From NCBI RefSeq assembly GCF_001939735.1, contig NZ_MJIL01000083.1, positions 1 to 64,000 on the forward strand: DNA of 64,000 nt, in the 5' to 3' direction. The position numbers and the translations under genes were made by a program. This DNA comes from Photobacterium proteolyticum (lineage in GTDB: Bacteria; Pseudomonadota; Gammaproteobacteria; Enterobacterales; Vibrionaceae). Shown one piece after another: positions 35,618 through 45,799 of the stretch (position 1 is the stretch's first letter; each line of letters opens with the position of its first letter). A model generated the notes under the pieces. That model had not been told where the DNA came from, did not search any database, and saw only the letters and a list, made by a program, of their open reading frames with translations.

Positions 35618-38057
35618 AGCGCTTTGGGGGCATTATAAGCGCCACCCCTTCCAAATTGTATTGGTATGGCTGGGCCTGACGTTGGGCATTGCTCTGTTGG
35701 TTGGCGTCATGGGCGTCAACCAGCAGGCCAGAGAAAGCTATCGCCAGGGCGAGCAGCTGTTTTCAAACCCTTTCCCGTATCGTATTCGTCATAACCAGCC
35801 CGCTATCAAGGTTCCCCAAGGCTTTTATATTCAGTTGCGTCGTGCCGGTTTTAGCCAGTGCGTGCCGATGGATCAGCATACGATTGTGACTGACGAGAGT
35901 CGAGGTTTCGAGATTGTCGGCATTGATCCCATCGCGATGTATTCGAATTTTAAGGGGCAAGTTACCAGCCAGAGCCAAACCCAGATGATGTCGCTGATGC
36001 GACCGCCATATCCCATTATGCTGGGCGAGCAGCTTGCAAGTTATATGGGGGTGGTCGATGGCCAGTATCTGACTCTGGAAGATGGCAGACAAATTGGCCC
36101 GCTGAAGGTGGTTGACGAGGAGCGAATTCGTGGTCCGAGGATGATTGCGGATATGTCGCTAATACGAGACCTCCATCCGGGCACGGGGCTGACCGCAATC
36201 CTGTGCGGTAACATGTCGCCGAAACAGCTGGCTGAGCTTACCGAGCAGTTACCTCCGGCCCTGAAGCTGGAGCGCCATCAGAGTGCTACTCTCGAGCCGC
36301 TGACTGATGCTTTTCACCTGAACCTGTTTGCTATGGGTATGTTGGCATTCGTTGTCGGCCTGTTTATTTTCTATCAGGCGATGTCTCTGTCTTTGTCTCA
36401 GCGTCAGCCTCTGGTTGGCTTGCTTCGTCAGGCCGGGGTTTCCGGATCGCAGTTGGCTAAAGCCCTGCTGCTGGAGTTGCTGGTGTGGATCGCCCTTGGT
36501 TTGTTAGGTGGTAACTTGCTTGGTCTTCTACTTGCTCAGCAGCTACTGCCTTCGGTGGCAGAAACCCTGAACAGCCTGTATGGCGCCAATATTAGCCTGT
36601 CAGTAAGCTGGCATTGGCAGTGGGGGCTGGCATCGCTGGCAATAGCCTTGTTTGGTAGCCTACTGGCCTGTGGGTGGCCGTTGGTGCGGTTGATAAAAAC
36701 CCAGCCGGCCCGTTTGTCGACTCACATGTCTCTGGTGCGTTTCAGTGGTCGTGAGTTTGCCTGGCAGGCATTGTTCTCATGTATGTTTATTGGTGCGGCT
36801 GCCGCTGTGTACCAGCTACCGCACGGCCAGATGGCAGGCTTTGTCCTGATTGCATTCATTCTTATTGCTTCTGCGCTCAGTATGCCATTTTTGCTCTGGC
36901 AGCTGTTTCAGGGGTTGGGCTTGATTGCACGCTCAGCGCGATTGCGTTGGTTCTTTTCTGATGCTGCTGCAAGCCTGAGTTATCGCGGTGTTGCTGCAAT
37001 GGCATTCATGCTTGCCCTGGCATCAAACATCGGTATGGAAACCATGGTCGGGAGTTTCCGTAGTACGACACAGGTATGGCTGGATCAGCGCCTTGCAGCT
37101 GACATCTATGTTAGACCTTCTTTGAATGTTGCTCCGCGTATCGCCAGTTGGCTAGACGAACGCGATGAAGTGAAACAGGTATGGTGGCAATGGCGCAAAG
37201 AGATTCTGACTGAAGCGGGTACGCTCCAGGTTGTCAGTATCGGTGGCACCAAGGAAGAGAAACAGGCGCTTTCGATAAAAGTCGCTGTGCCTAACTATTG
37301 GCAACGGCTGCACTATCAGCGGGCTGTACTGGTTAGCGAGTCGATGGCGCTCAAACAGGGGTGGAAGCCCGGAGATAAGATCGAGCTACCGAGTCCGATG
37401 AATCAGAACTGGCTGGTTGCCGGCGTGTATTATGACTATGGTAATCCTTACGGGCAGGTGATTCTGGCGCACAAACGCTGGCAGGAATACTGGCCTTACA
37501 AAGGACAGGTCGGCTTGGCGATCCACCTGAAGCCAGATTCTGACAGCATGGCAGTGATGAAAGAAATGGGGCAGCGTTTCCACTTGTCACCAGAGCGGGT
37601 GCGGAACAATGTCGAGCTGATGGAACAGGCAATGCGGGTCTTTGACCGTACCTTCATTGTGACTGCGACCCTGGGTAAACTGACCTTGTTTATTGCGGTA
37701 TGTGGCCTGTTCTTTGCCACCGTAGCCGGAGAAGTCTCGCGTCAGCGCCAGTTTGCGCTGTTGCGTTGTATGGGCATGACGGGGCGGGAACTCGCCGCGC
37801 TCGGAGGCGGCCAGTTGTTGCTGATCGGCGTTATGACGGCGGTGATTGCCTTGCCACTCGGCTTGGTGCTGGCCCAGTTGCTGATTGATGTAGTGCTGAA
37901 ATACTCGTTTGGCTGGACTATGCCAGTTCAGTACTTCCCATTTGAATACCTGACATCTCTAGGCTCGGCATTGGCGGTGCTGCTGGTTGCCGGTGCCTGG
38001 CCAGTTTGGCGTCTGGTGAAACGCTCTGCCATCTTATCGCTGCGGGAGGCTTTCTGA
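35598..38057 (+). CDS. FtsX-type ABC transporter permease
   Basis: 819 aa. About ten membrane segments arranged as two FtsX repeats around large periplasmic domains; one N-terminal TM at about residues 18-36. Such permeases act as mechanotransmitters or lipoprotein transporters. Start at ATG 35598 with GGGAGG 8 bases upstream. The stop overlaps the next start by one base (TGATG). Confidence 0.88.
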   Translation: MSSPVAKALWGHYKRHPFQIVLVWLGLTLGIALLVGVMGVNQQARESYRQGEQLFSNPFPYRIRHNQPAIKVPQGFYIQLRRAGFSQCVPMDQHTIVTDESRGFEIVGIDPIAMYSNFKGQVTSQSQTQMMSLMRPPYPIMLGEQLASYMGVVDGQYLTLEDGRQIGPLKVVDEERIRGPRMIADMSLIRDLHPGTGLTAILCGNMSPKQLAELTEQLPPALKLERHQSATLEPLTDAFHLNLFAMGMLAFVVGLFIFYQAMSLSLSQRQPLVGLLRQAGVSGSQLAKALLLELLVWIALGLLGGNLLGLLLAQQLLPSVAETLNSLYGANISLSVSWHWQWGLASLAIALFGSLLACGWPLVRLIKTQPARLSTHMSLVRFSGREFAWQALFSCMFIGAAAAVYQLPHGQMAGFVLIAFILIASALSMPFLLWQLFQGLGLIARSARLRWFFSDAAASLSYRGVAAMAFMLALASNIGMETMVGSFRSTTQVWLDQRLAADIYVRPSLNVAPRIASWLDERDEVKQVWWQWRKEILTEAGTLQVVSIGGTKEEKQALSIKVAVPNYWQRLHYQRAVLVSESMALKQGWKPGDKIELPSPMNQNWLVAGVYYDYGNPYGQVILAHKRWQEYWPYKGQVGLAIHLKPDSDSMAVMKEMGQRFHLSPERVRNNVELMEQAMRVFDRTFIVTATLGKLTLFIAVCGLFFATVAGEVSRQRQFALLRCMGMTGRELAALGGGQLLLIGVMTAVIALPLGLVLAQLLIDVVLKYSFGWTMPVQYFPFEYLTSLGSALAVLLVAGAWPVWRLVKRSAILSLREAF

Positions 38058-39142
38058 TGATCCAACTAGCAGGTCGCGCACTGGCGATATTCAGCTTTTT
38101 GTGTCTTATGTTGTTAGTTGGCTGCGACACTGACGAGCCCCGTTCGAATTCAGCCGATATACTCCGGCAGGGGGGTGAGGGTAATTATCAGCCGGTGGTA
38201 CCGGGGAAAAAGTGGACCTTTCCGAAAGATCACCTCAGCCATCCGGCCTTTAAGGCCGAGTGGTGGTATCTCACTGCCAATCTTGAATCTGAAAGCGGGG
38301 AAACATTTGGTGTACAGTGGACGCTGTTTCGTTTTGCTTCGGGCAACGAGCCGGGTAACGGCTGGAAGAATCCGCAAAGGTATATGGCCCATACCGTTGT
38401 GACCAGCCGGGATAAAGTATGGCATGCAGAACGTTTCGCCCGTGGCGGGATCGGACAGGCCGGAGTCACCGACAACCCTTACCGAGCCTGGCTGGACAAC
38501 TGGTCGTGGCGTTCTTATAGCGATAGCCCGTTTCCCGGAACACTGGCATTTTCCGACGGCGATATGGCAGCCAAGCTTGATATTATTAATTTGGGTGAGC
38601 TGATTTTTCAGGGAGAAAACGGCTATAGCAGGAAACACCCGACGGAAGATGTCGCTTCCTATTATTTCAGTGCTCCTTTCTTATCCCTCAATGGCACACT
38701 GGAGCTGGATGGGAAAACGTATAAAGTGAAAGGGGACGGTTGGTATGACCGTGAATGGAGTAGCGAAGGCCTGTCCCAGAAACAGGAAGGATGGGACTGG
38801 TTCTCTGTCCATCTCGATGACGGCAGTGCCTTGATGGTTTCTCAAGTCAGGGAAGAGGGTGGTAAACCTTATTTCTTTGGCTCTCTGAGCTGGCCTGATG
38901 GCAAAACAATCATATTGCAGCCGGAAGATATTCGGCTGAAACCAAAATCATACGTAAAACACCAAGGTAGGCAGTTCCCGCTGCAGTGGCGAATTGAAGT
39001 ACCGACACAACAGATACAATTAGAAGTGGATGTTGTCCGCAAGGAGCAGTGGTTGCCGTTTATCTTCTCATACTGGGAAGGGCCGATAAGGGTCAAAGGC
39101 AGTCATTCAGGACAAGGATTTATGGAGTTAACCGGTTATTAA
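38057..39142 (+). CDS. lipocalin-like (AttH/CrtC-type) lipoprotein
   Basis: 361 aa. N-terminal signal with lipobox MLLVGC. The main domain contains AEWWYLTANLESESGETFGVQ, the W-rich TAHTVVTS style strands and GDGWYDREWSS motif of the AttH/carotenoid-hydratase-like lipocalin family. Membrane-anchored by sequence. Likely acts with the ABC pair upstream, perhaps on lipids or extracted hydrophobic ligands. Not evidence for carotenoid biosynthesis by itself. Confidence 0.85.
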   Translation: MIQLAGRALAIFSFLCLMLLVGCDTDEPRSNSADILRQGGEGNYQPVVPGKKWTFPKDHLSHPAFKAEWWYLTANLESESGETFGVQWTLFRFASGNEPGNGWKNPQRYMAHTVVTSRDKVWHAERFARGGIGQAGVTDNPYRAWLDNWSWRSYSDSPFPGTLAFSDGDMAAKLDIINLGELIFQGENGYSRKHPTEDVASYYFSAPFLSLNGTLELDGKTYKVKGDGWYDREWSSEGLSQKQEGWDWFSVHLDDGSALMVSQVREEGGKPYFFGSLSWPDGKTIILQPEDIRLKPKSYVKHQGRQFPLQWRIEVPTQQIQLEVDVVRKEQWLPFIFSYWEGPIRVKGSHSGQGFMELTGY

Positions 39143-39186
39143 GGCGCTTAGCCTGCCGGTTTGCCGTAAAAAGATAGGACGAGAAC

Positions 39187-40503
39187 GTGGTAAATAAAAT
39201 AACAGTGGATGAACAGGCGCTAGCTCAGCGATTAATGAACTATCGTCGCGAGTTTCATCGATACCCTGAATCGGCATGGTGCGAGTTTTTTACGACCAGC
39301 CGGATTGCAGGTTTGTTGCAGTCGCAGGGGTATGAGCTTTTCTTCTCTGATGCGATTATTGCCCGCAACACCATTATGGGACGAGATGACGCCAATGTTA
39401 TCAAGGCTCAGGAGCGAGCAATAAGCTGGGGAGCCGAGCTTGATCATCTGGCACAAATGAACGGCATCACAGGTGTTGGCGCGCTGTTGGACACGGGGCG
39501 TCCGGGACCGGTGATCGCTTTGCGGTTTGATATCGATGCTGTCGATGTGATGGAAAGTCAGGATGACTCTCACCGCCCACGTTTCCTCGGGTTTGCCTCT
39601 CTGGCACCGGGTGTTGCCCATGCCTGCGGGCACGATGCCCATGCTGCAATAGGTTTGGGCATTGCGGAATCATTGGCTGCGAACAAAAATGCCCTTAGCG
39701 GCAAGATAAAGTTACTGTTTCAGCCTGCTGAAGAAGGATGCCGAGCCGGTAAAGCCATCGCCGAGAGTGGCTGGCTGGATGATGTTGATTATTTCATTGC
39801 CGCCCATATTGGCATGAATGTACCGAGCGGGACGCTGGTTTGTGATCCCCAGCATTTCTTGTGTAGCTCAAAGTTTGATCTCCATTTTAAGGGTAAGCCG
39901 GCCCATGCCGGTATCGAGCCGAATGCCGGGCGCAATGCCTTGGCCGCTGCTTGTACCGCTGTCACCCAAATGTTGGCCATACCCCGCCATCGTGACGGCA
40001 TGACACGCGTGAATGTCGGTCAGCTTCATGCCGGAGACGGTCGTAACGTGATCCCGGCCAATGCGGTATTAATGGGAGAGACCCGGGGCGAAAATCGCGA
40101 ACTGAACAGTTATATGTACCAGCAGGTTGAACAGATCGCCCAAGCAGCAGCCTTGATGCATGGCGTCAAGGTCGACATCAAGGCGCAGGGTGAAGCAATC
40201 GGCTTGCATAATGATCAGGAGATGGTTGAATTGTTGGGTCGACTTGGTCCATGCAGCGGTTTTTCCGAAGTCGTGCGCGAGAAAGATTTTGGTGCCAGTG
40301 AAGATGCCAGTTATCTGGTTGATCGGGTACAGGGCAATGGCGGTAAGGCCATATACTGCTTGGTTGGCTCTGATTTAACTGCCGGTCACCACAATGGCGA
40401 TTTTGACATTGATGAAAGCCGAATGTTGCCCGCGGTCAAACTGTTTTTGAACGCTATTGAACAGTTGCAAAGTGAAGTTACCGATAAGGAAGAGGTTGCG
40501 TAA
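39187..40503 (+). CDS. M20-family amidohydrolase, AbgA-like
   Basis: 438 aa, similar in length and motifs to AbgA, subunit A of p-aminobenzoyl-glutamate hydrolase: LLDTGRPGPVIALRFDIDAVD, HACGHDAHAAIGLG (metal ligands), FQPAEEG (metal Glu) and AGHHNGDFD near the C-terminus. No abgB partner is present nearby, so it may work alone or on another amide-linked substrate. GTG start with AGGACGAG ahead. It precedes an aromatic-acid type efflux operon. Confidence 0.85.
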   Translation: MVNKITVDEQALAQRLMNYRREFHRYPESAWCEFFTTSRIAGLLQSQGYELFFSDAIIARNTIMGRDDANVIKAQERAISWGAELDHLAQMNGITGVGALLDTGRPGPVIALRFDIDAVDVMESQDDSHRPRFLGFASLAPGVAHACGHDAHAAIGLGIAESLAANKNALSGKIKLLFQPAEEGCRAGKAIAESGWLDDVDYFIAAHIGMNVPSGTLVCDPQHFLCSSKFDLHFKGKPAHAGIEPNAGRNALAAACTAVTQMLAIPRHRDGMTRVNVGQLHAGDGRNVIPANAVLMGETRGENRELNSYMYQQVEQIAQAAALMHGVKVDIKAQGEAIGLHNDQEMVELLGRLGPCSGFSEVVREKDFGASEDASYLVDRVQGNGGKAIYCLVGSDLTAGHHNGDFDIDESRMLPAVKLFLNAIEQLQSEVTDKEEVA

Positions 40504-40690
40504 TTCCTGATTCAATTTAATGTGGCAACGTTAGTTGGTGACGTTGTCACTTTGGCCTGGCAATAATCCATTCTCATAGCGCCTTACCTGCCCGAATATT
40601 ACATTGTTATTGTTAAGACACTTTCTCTGATTAGAGTGCATGTTATTCATCTAACCTATACAGACTGATGAACGATATGCGGGGGTGGCC

Positions 40691-42955
40691 ATGGCCGGAG
40701 AAAGCGCAGAACCTGCTAGGCAGACTGGCGCTGGCCTGTCATCTTTCCATATCAATCACTGGTTGTTCCCATTCTGCCTTAGCGAGAAGTTTAAATTTGC
40801 TACCTGGGTGGCAATCAGTCTGACACTCGCATTTCTGATCCCCATGGCACTCGGGTGGCCGCAACCCTCGACAGCGGCAACCACGGTCATGCTGATTGCC
40901 TCAACGGGTAGCCGCCGTGAGTCTTTGGCCAAAGGAACATTGAGGGTATTGGGCACAATCGCCGGGGCTATTATTGGCTTGGTACTGGTTGGCTTTTTTG
41001 CCCAGGAGCGGCTGCTTTATATGCTTGCTGTATCGCTGGTAGTGACAGTCGTTTTCTATATTCGCAACGCCTATCTGGCAGATCCGACGTTATTTATGCT
41101 AACCGGCGTGATGATCCTGATGATGTTTAACGGCGGGGATGCGGAAGGGGCATTTCTGTATGGGCTTGACCGTACCTATATGACGGTATTTGGTGTGGTT
41201 GTCTACACGCTGGTTGGGGTCTTTGTTTTTCCTCCTCATGTTGAACAAAACCTCAGGCAATTGGCCGAGGATCTTGGTGAAATCCAGCATCAGTTATTTT
41301 TGCTGATTAGTCGGACTGCGGTTGAACAAGGGGAAGAGCTAGATACGCAGGAACCAGAAAGCTCGGAAATCAACAGTCCGCAAAAGAATGTTTCTGAGCT
41401 AATCCCTGCTCTCTATGCCGCGCAAGAGGCATTGGAGCAACGCTATAACACGCTCAGTACAGAGTGCAGTGAAATATCAGCGTATAAAAAAGAATGGGAT
41501 TATGCGCTGTTTTACTATCGACAAGTTACTGAGCTACTGTTGTTTGCTGCCAAAAGCCGGGACCAATTATCATCTTACTCACATGATTATATTGAAAACT
41601 ATCAACAGCTTGTGGCTGAAATTGATCAGTTGTTTCAGCAAGTTCCGATAGCCTGGGACAGAGAGGATGACAAGGTTCAGCAAAAGGCGCTGTCTGTTGT
41701 CTATGATGCCGACAAGCTTGAGGTTGCTGATCACCTGACTCGCGGCACAACCGTGACGAGCGGCTTTTTGTTTGGCAAGTTGCATGAAAAACTCGCCAAC
41801 CTGAAAAGGACAATATGCTGTATTGATTCAGTGACGGGGCGAATTCCGTTTCATGAAGATCTGCCAGCTCCTCAGTCTGCCTTTAACTGGTGGGATGCTG
41901 AAAATGCTAAATCAGCAGTGAAGGTGATGGTGACCTATTGGTTGACGGGAGTTATTTGGATCTTGTTCAACCCGCCAGGCGGCTATAATTTCGTTGTTTT
42001 CTGTACGTTATTTGTATCTATACTTTCTTTTTTGCCTATTCACCCTGTCTTGTTATTAATACTATTTTCCTTAGGGTTTATTTTCTCAGTTCCTTCCTAT
42101 GTGTTTATTTTGCCACAGATGGCACTGGGTTCTGAGCTGGCCATTTTTATTTTCATCTACACCTTTGTCGGGTTTTATGTATTCAAAGGTCCAATTACTA
42201 TTTTCTTTCTGATAGGTATGTTTACTCTTGGAATAAGCAATGAGATGACCTATCACTTTGGGATTATTTTGACAATTGTCACCTTATTTTACCTCGTCGT
42301 TTTAATGGTTATATTTTCTTATTATTTCCCTTTTTCATCACGGCCAGAGCATATGTTTTTGGTGATGCGTGAACGCTTTTTTCGTCATGTAAGTGGTGTG
42401 ATAGCTTGTCACCAAAACCTCACCCCGTCAATGTGGTCCAGAGCAAAGCTGGGCTGGCACCTGGTTACGCTGAAAGTGACAATGAAAAAGCTTCAATTAT
42501 GGGGAAGCAAGGTAAATACAGCCCATTATGAACTAGCACCTGAGAAAATTACTGACTTCAGTCGGCAATGTGAACTGCTTTGTCACCATCTCATTAGCCT
42601 GACAAAGGCAGAACCGAGGCTGAGAAGCAACAAACTGGTGATGAAAACTCGAACGGCTTATAAGGATAAAGTGATCCCCGAATTGGCTAGGCAGCTAGCC
42701 AGTCTGAATGTCTCTAAATTAATTCAAACTGATAAAGACAAGCCAATATTGAGTGCAAGTGAAAACTATAAGGCGCTTGAAAAACAACTGGATGGTTTTT
42801 TTGAAACGCTAGAACTATCCGATTATTCAAAATCAGACATCGCCGGTTTTTATATCTTCCTAAACTTGAAAAAAAATATATTTGATTCGTTGGTTCAATC
42901 TAAAGCTACCAGTGACGCTATTCACTGGCAGCAATTAACACAAAGCCGATTCTAG
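40691..42955 (+). CDS. FUSC/AaeB-type aromatic compound efflux permease
   Basis: 754 aa with two blocks of hydrophobic helices (about residues 25-185 and 420-550), each followed by a cytoplasmic helical region, as in AaeB/YccS-type transporters. The neighbouring DUF1656 protein and HlyD-like adaptor complete the AaeXAB-type set. Likely exports aromatic carboxylates or weak acids. Start at ATG 40691. Confidence 0.85.
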   Translation: MAGESAEPARQTGAGLSSFHINHWLFPFCLSEKFKFATWVAISLTLAFLIPMALGWPQPSTAATTVMLIASTGSRRESLAKGTLRVLGTIAGAIIGLVLVGFFAQERLLYMLAVSLVVTVVFYIRNAYLADPTLFMLTGVMILMMFNGGDAEGAFLYGLDRTYMTVFGVVVYTLVGVFVFPPHVEQNLRQLAEDLGEIQHQLFLLISRTAVEQGEELDTQEPESSEINSPQKNVSELIPALYAAQEALEQRYNTLSTECSEISAYKKEWDYALFYYRQVTELLLFAAKSRDQLSSYSHDYIENYQQLVAEIDQLFQQVPIAWDREDDKVQQKALSVVYDADKLEVADHLTRGTTVTSGFLFGKLHEKLANLKRTICCIDSVTGRIPFHEDLPAPQSAFNWWDAENAKSAVKVMVTYWLTGVIWILFNPPGGYNFVVFCTLFVSILSFLPIHPVLLLILFSLGFIFSVPSYVFILPQMALGSELAIFIFIYTFVGFYVFKGPITIFFLIGMFTLGISNEMTYHFGIILTIVTLFYLVVLMVIFSYYFPFSSRPEHMFLVMRERFFRHVSGVIACHQNLTPSMWSRAKLGWHLVTLKVTMKKLQLWGSKVNTAHYELAPEKITDFSRQCELLCHHLISLTKAEPRLRSNKLVMKTRTAYKDKVIPELARQLASLNVSKLIQTDKDKPILSASENYKALEKQLDGFFETLELSDYSKSDIAGFYIFLNLKKNIFDSLVQSKATSDAIHWQQLTQSRF

Positions 42956-42963
42956 GGGGAGCA

Positions 42964-44646
42964 GTGCTAAAAGTTTCCAATGCTTTTGTAGCTATGTTCT
43001 CCGTTTGCATGCTTGTGGCCTGTAGTGTCTCAGGGCCTGACTTCAAGGGAGTGGAAAAAGCGACGTTGCCCGAAAACTGGCTAGGGCAAGATACAAGTGT
43101 TGGTTATGGCAGTAAGGTGAATGAGAACGTGTTGAGTGGGTGGAAAACAGCTCATTGGTGGATGCAGTTTGATGATTCGGTGCTGGATCGCCTGGTAGAG
43201 AAAGCGGCACTTCAGAACCTGGACTTGGAGTCGGCAGGACTTCGGATTGTTCAGGCCCGCGCAGCACTGGGGGTTGCTGATTCATTCCGTTATCCTCAGC
43301 GGCAAACGGTATCTGGCAGTCTTGCCAAGATCTATCAGAATAAAAATACTTTCGATAATGCTAGCTTGAGTTTTGATGCCGGTTGGGAGCTGGATGTCTG
43401 GGGGAAATATGCCAGAAGTATCGAGTCGGCCGAGGTGAGCCTGTATGCTTCTGTGGCTTCCTACCATGATATTTTGGTGAGTATCACAGCAGAAGTTGCC
43501 AGAAATTATGTGAACTATCGGACGTTTCAGGAAAGGGTTCTGCTCTCCGAGCGCAATATCGAGATTCAGGAGCGGGTCGTCAAAATTACCGAAGTGCAGT
43601 TTGACTCAGGTAACGTGACCGAGCTGGATGTCCAGCAAGCCAGAACCCAGCTTTACAACACTAAGTCTGTGCTTCCGGGATTGAAGCTCGGGATGAAGCA
43701 GTCGAGAAATGCGCTGGCGGTTTTGTTAGGAATGTTGCCCGGGGAGGTTGAGCAGTTGCTGGCATCCACGGCTATTGATGCCAAGATCAAAGCGTTTGAT
43801 GACAAATATGATGCCAATCGTTCTAGCCAACAATTGACAGGTTACGATCAATACTCTCTGATCCCGCGTCCGCCTGCTGTCAGGACGGTTGTTGATGCTT
43901 CCTTGGTTCTTCGCCGTCCCGATTTGCAAGTTGCCGAATATCAGGCCCATGCCCGCAGTGCCCAAATCGGGGTTGCCGAAACAGAGCTTTATCCTAAATT
44001 CTCATTGTTTGGTGCGATAGGTATCAATAGCACGGTGAAAGCTGGTAATGACTTTAGCTTTAGTGATTCGCTGACACTGTCGCTTGGTCCGGCTTTCTCC
44101 TGGAATATTTTCCAGTATGGCCGGGTCAAAAATAACATCCGCCTTGAGGATGCCCGGTTTCAGGAATCATTGACCAACTATAACAAGCGAGTGTTGTTGG
44201 CAGTTCAGGAAGTGAGCAATGCGCTCGAGGCGTATCAGCTCAATAAACAGCAGAAATCTTTGGCATTTAGTTCAGTTGATGCCTCTGTCAGGGCGTTCAA
44301 TATATCTCTGACTCAGTATGAAAATGGCCAGATCACGTTTGAGCGCCTGCTGAGTTCGATCGAAAAAATGACCCGCAGCGAAGATGCCTACGCCCAGATT
44401 AAGGGGAGTGTCGCCAATCAGGTCGTCGCGCTTTATAAGTCGTTAGGTGGAGGATGGGAAGCAAACTCGGGGAGATCGTACCTACAGGCTGAGCTTGCAG
44501 AACAAATGGAGACGAGGACTGATTGGGGAGACATGCTTGCCAGCCCTGTATTGCCTTCTCTGACACCGGCACCGGAGATACAGGCCGACATCCCGTTTTC
44601 GGATAGGAAAAGTACTGAACCAGTAACTAGCGAGAGGGAGCCATGA
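42964..44646 (+). CDS. outer-membrane efflux lipoprotein (NodT/TolC-like)
   Basis: 560 aa. Signal peptide with lipobox MLVAC. Two outer-membrane efflux repeats with long alpha-helical hairpins. The C-terminal ~70 residues are an acidic, low-complexity extension beyond the usual length. GTG start with GGGGGA just before. It gives this operon its own exit channel, so it does not need TolC. Overlaps the next gene by four bases. Confidence 0.88.
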   Translation: MLKVSNAFVAMFSVCMLVACSVSGPDFKGVEKATLPENWLGQDTSVGYGSKVNENVLSGWKTAHWWMQFDDSVLDRLVEKAALQNLDLESAGLRIVQARAALGVADSFRYPQRQTVSGSLAKIYQNKNTFDNASLSFDAGWELDVWGKYARSIESAEVSLYASVASYHDILVSITAEVARNYVNYRTFQERVLLSERNIEIQERVVKITEVQFDSGNVTELDVQQARTQLYNTKSVLPGLKLGMKQSRNALAVLLGMLPGEVEQLLASTAIDAKIKAFDDKYDANRSSQQLTGYDQYSLIPRPPAVRTVVDASLVLRRPDLQVAEYQAHARSAQIGVAETELYPKFSLFGAIGINSTVKAGNDFSFSDSLTLSLGPAFSWNIFQYGRVKNNIRLEDARFQESLTNYNKRVLLAVQEVSNALEAYQLNKQQKSLAFSSVDASVRAFNISLTQYENGQITFERLLSSIEKMTRSEDAYAQIKGSVANQVVALYKSLGGGWEANSGRSYLQAELAEQMETRTDWGDMLASPVLPSLTPAPEIQADIPFSDRKSTEPVTSEREP

Positions 44647-44855
44647 TGGAGATGCCCTATGAGATGGCTGTCGGAGATGTGTATTTTTCACCGCTATTGC
44701 TGGTGGTCATTTATGCCGTGTTTGCCGCATGGGTGACTGTCGCAGTGTTGAACAAGACGCGCTTGTCCCGGTTGATAGTCTTCCCGTCGGTGACGTTCCT
44801 GGCAATCACATTGCTTTACGTAGTGGCTATTGATGCTTTCTACCTGAGATTTTAG
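44643..44855 (+). CDS. AaeX-like DUF1656 membrane protein
   Basis: 70 aa with two membrane helices (YFSPLLLVVIYAVFAAWV and VTFLAITLLYVVAIDAFY), the form of DUF1656/AaeX. Always found with FUSC permeases and HlyD-like adaptors. Its start overlaps the channel gene stop (ATGA), and the adaptor gene starts 8 bases later. Confidence 0.85.
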   Translation: MMEMPYEMAVGDVYFSPLLLVVIYAVFAAWVTVAVLNKTRLSRLIVFPSVTFLAITLLYVVAIDAFYLRF

Positions 44856-44863
44856 GGGTGAAT

Positions 44864-45754
44864 ATGAAGACGATAAAGAAGCTGATCGTTATCGCACTGA
44901 ACATCCTGATCATCGGGGGAGCTCTGTATTTTGGCTATCAGAAGTATGAAGAATATTTTACCAACCCCTGGACCCGAAATGGCCAGGTTCGGGCGAATGT
45001 AATTAAAGTGGCCCCAAGGGTGTCAGGCCCAGTTGTTTATGTGGCGGTTCGCGATAACCAGCGAGTAAGAAAAGGGGACTTGCTGTTTCAGATTGATCCC
45101 AGTACTTATGAGGTTGCCCTTACCCAGGCCGAGGTGTCACTGGAGCGGGCGATTGTAAGCTCTCGGGGTAAAAAAATTGAGTATGATCGCCTGCTGGATA
45201 TCAGAAAGCGTGACCGTGGAGCCGTCTCCCATAAAGATCTTGTTCGTCGTCAGATTGCCTATGAAGAGTCACTGTTGCAAATCAAGGTGTCGGAACAGCA
45301 GTTAAATGCCGCCAAGCTGAATATGGCATTTACGCAGGTTTTTGCCTCTGTCGACGGCTATGTTTCTAACCTTGATATCAAGGAAGGAACCCAGGCGGTT
45401 GCTAATCAGCCCTTGATTGCCTTAGTCGATATTAACAGCTTCTGGGTCTTTGGTTACTTCCGAGAAAGTCAGTTGGAAAATATCCGTATTGGCAATGACG
45501 CCAAAGTCACTTTAATGGCCTATCCGGACCAGCCGATTGAGGCGGTGGTCGATTCGCTGGGATGGGGGATCGCCCCGAAAGATGGCAGTGTTGGCTACAA
45601 TCTGTTGCCGAACGTTAATCCCGTTTTTCAATGGATCCGGCTGGCACAAAGGATTCCGGTTCGTATTTCACTCAGGCAGTTGCCGGAAGGCGTCGATCTG
45701 AGGTTTGGGCTTACGGCGTCCATTATGGTTATGAATGAGCAGGAACAGAAGTAG
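44864..45754 (+). CDS. AaeA-like HlyD-family membrane fusion protein
   Basis: 296 aa. One N-terminal TM helix, split lipoyl domain (VSGPVVYVAVRDNQRVRKGD and FASVDGYVSNLDIKEGTQA), an alpha-helical hairpin (about 85-140) and beta-barrel end. Links the FUSC permease to the outer-membrane channel. ATG 44864 preferred over GTG 44858 by the position of GGGG. Confidence 0.87.
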   Translation: MKTIKKLIVIALNILIIGGALYFGYQKYEEYFTNPWTRNGQVRANVIKVAPRVSGPVVYVAVRDNQRVRKGDLLFQIDPSTYEVALTQAEVSLERAIVSSRGKKIEYDRLLDIRKRDRGAVSHKDLVRRQIAYEESLLQIKVSEQQLNAAKLNMAFTQVFASVDGYVSNLDIKEGTQAVANQPLIALVDINSFWVFGYFRESQLENIRIGNDAKVTLMAYPDQPIEAVVDSLGWGIAPKDGSVGYNLLPNVNPVFQWIRLAQRIPVRISLRQLPEGVDLRFGLTASIMVMNEQEQK

Positions 45755-45799
45755 TTGTGCGAGAGGGAATCGCCATTAATAAACAGCGAGGGGGAGTAA

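Noticed and set aside
38057..39142. Carotenoid 1,2-hydratase
   Set aside because: The family similarity is only structural (lipocalin-like AttH/CrtC). It is a lipoprotein beside an ABC transporter and no carotenoid genes are present.
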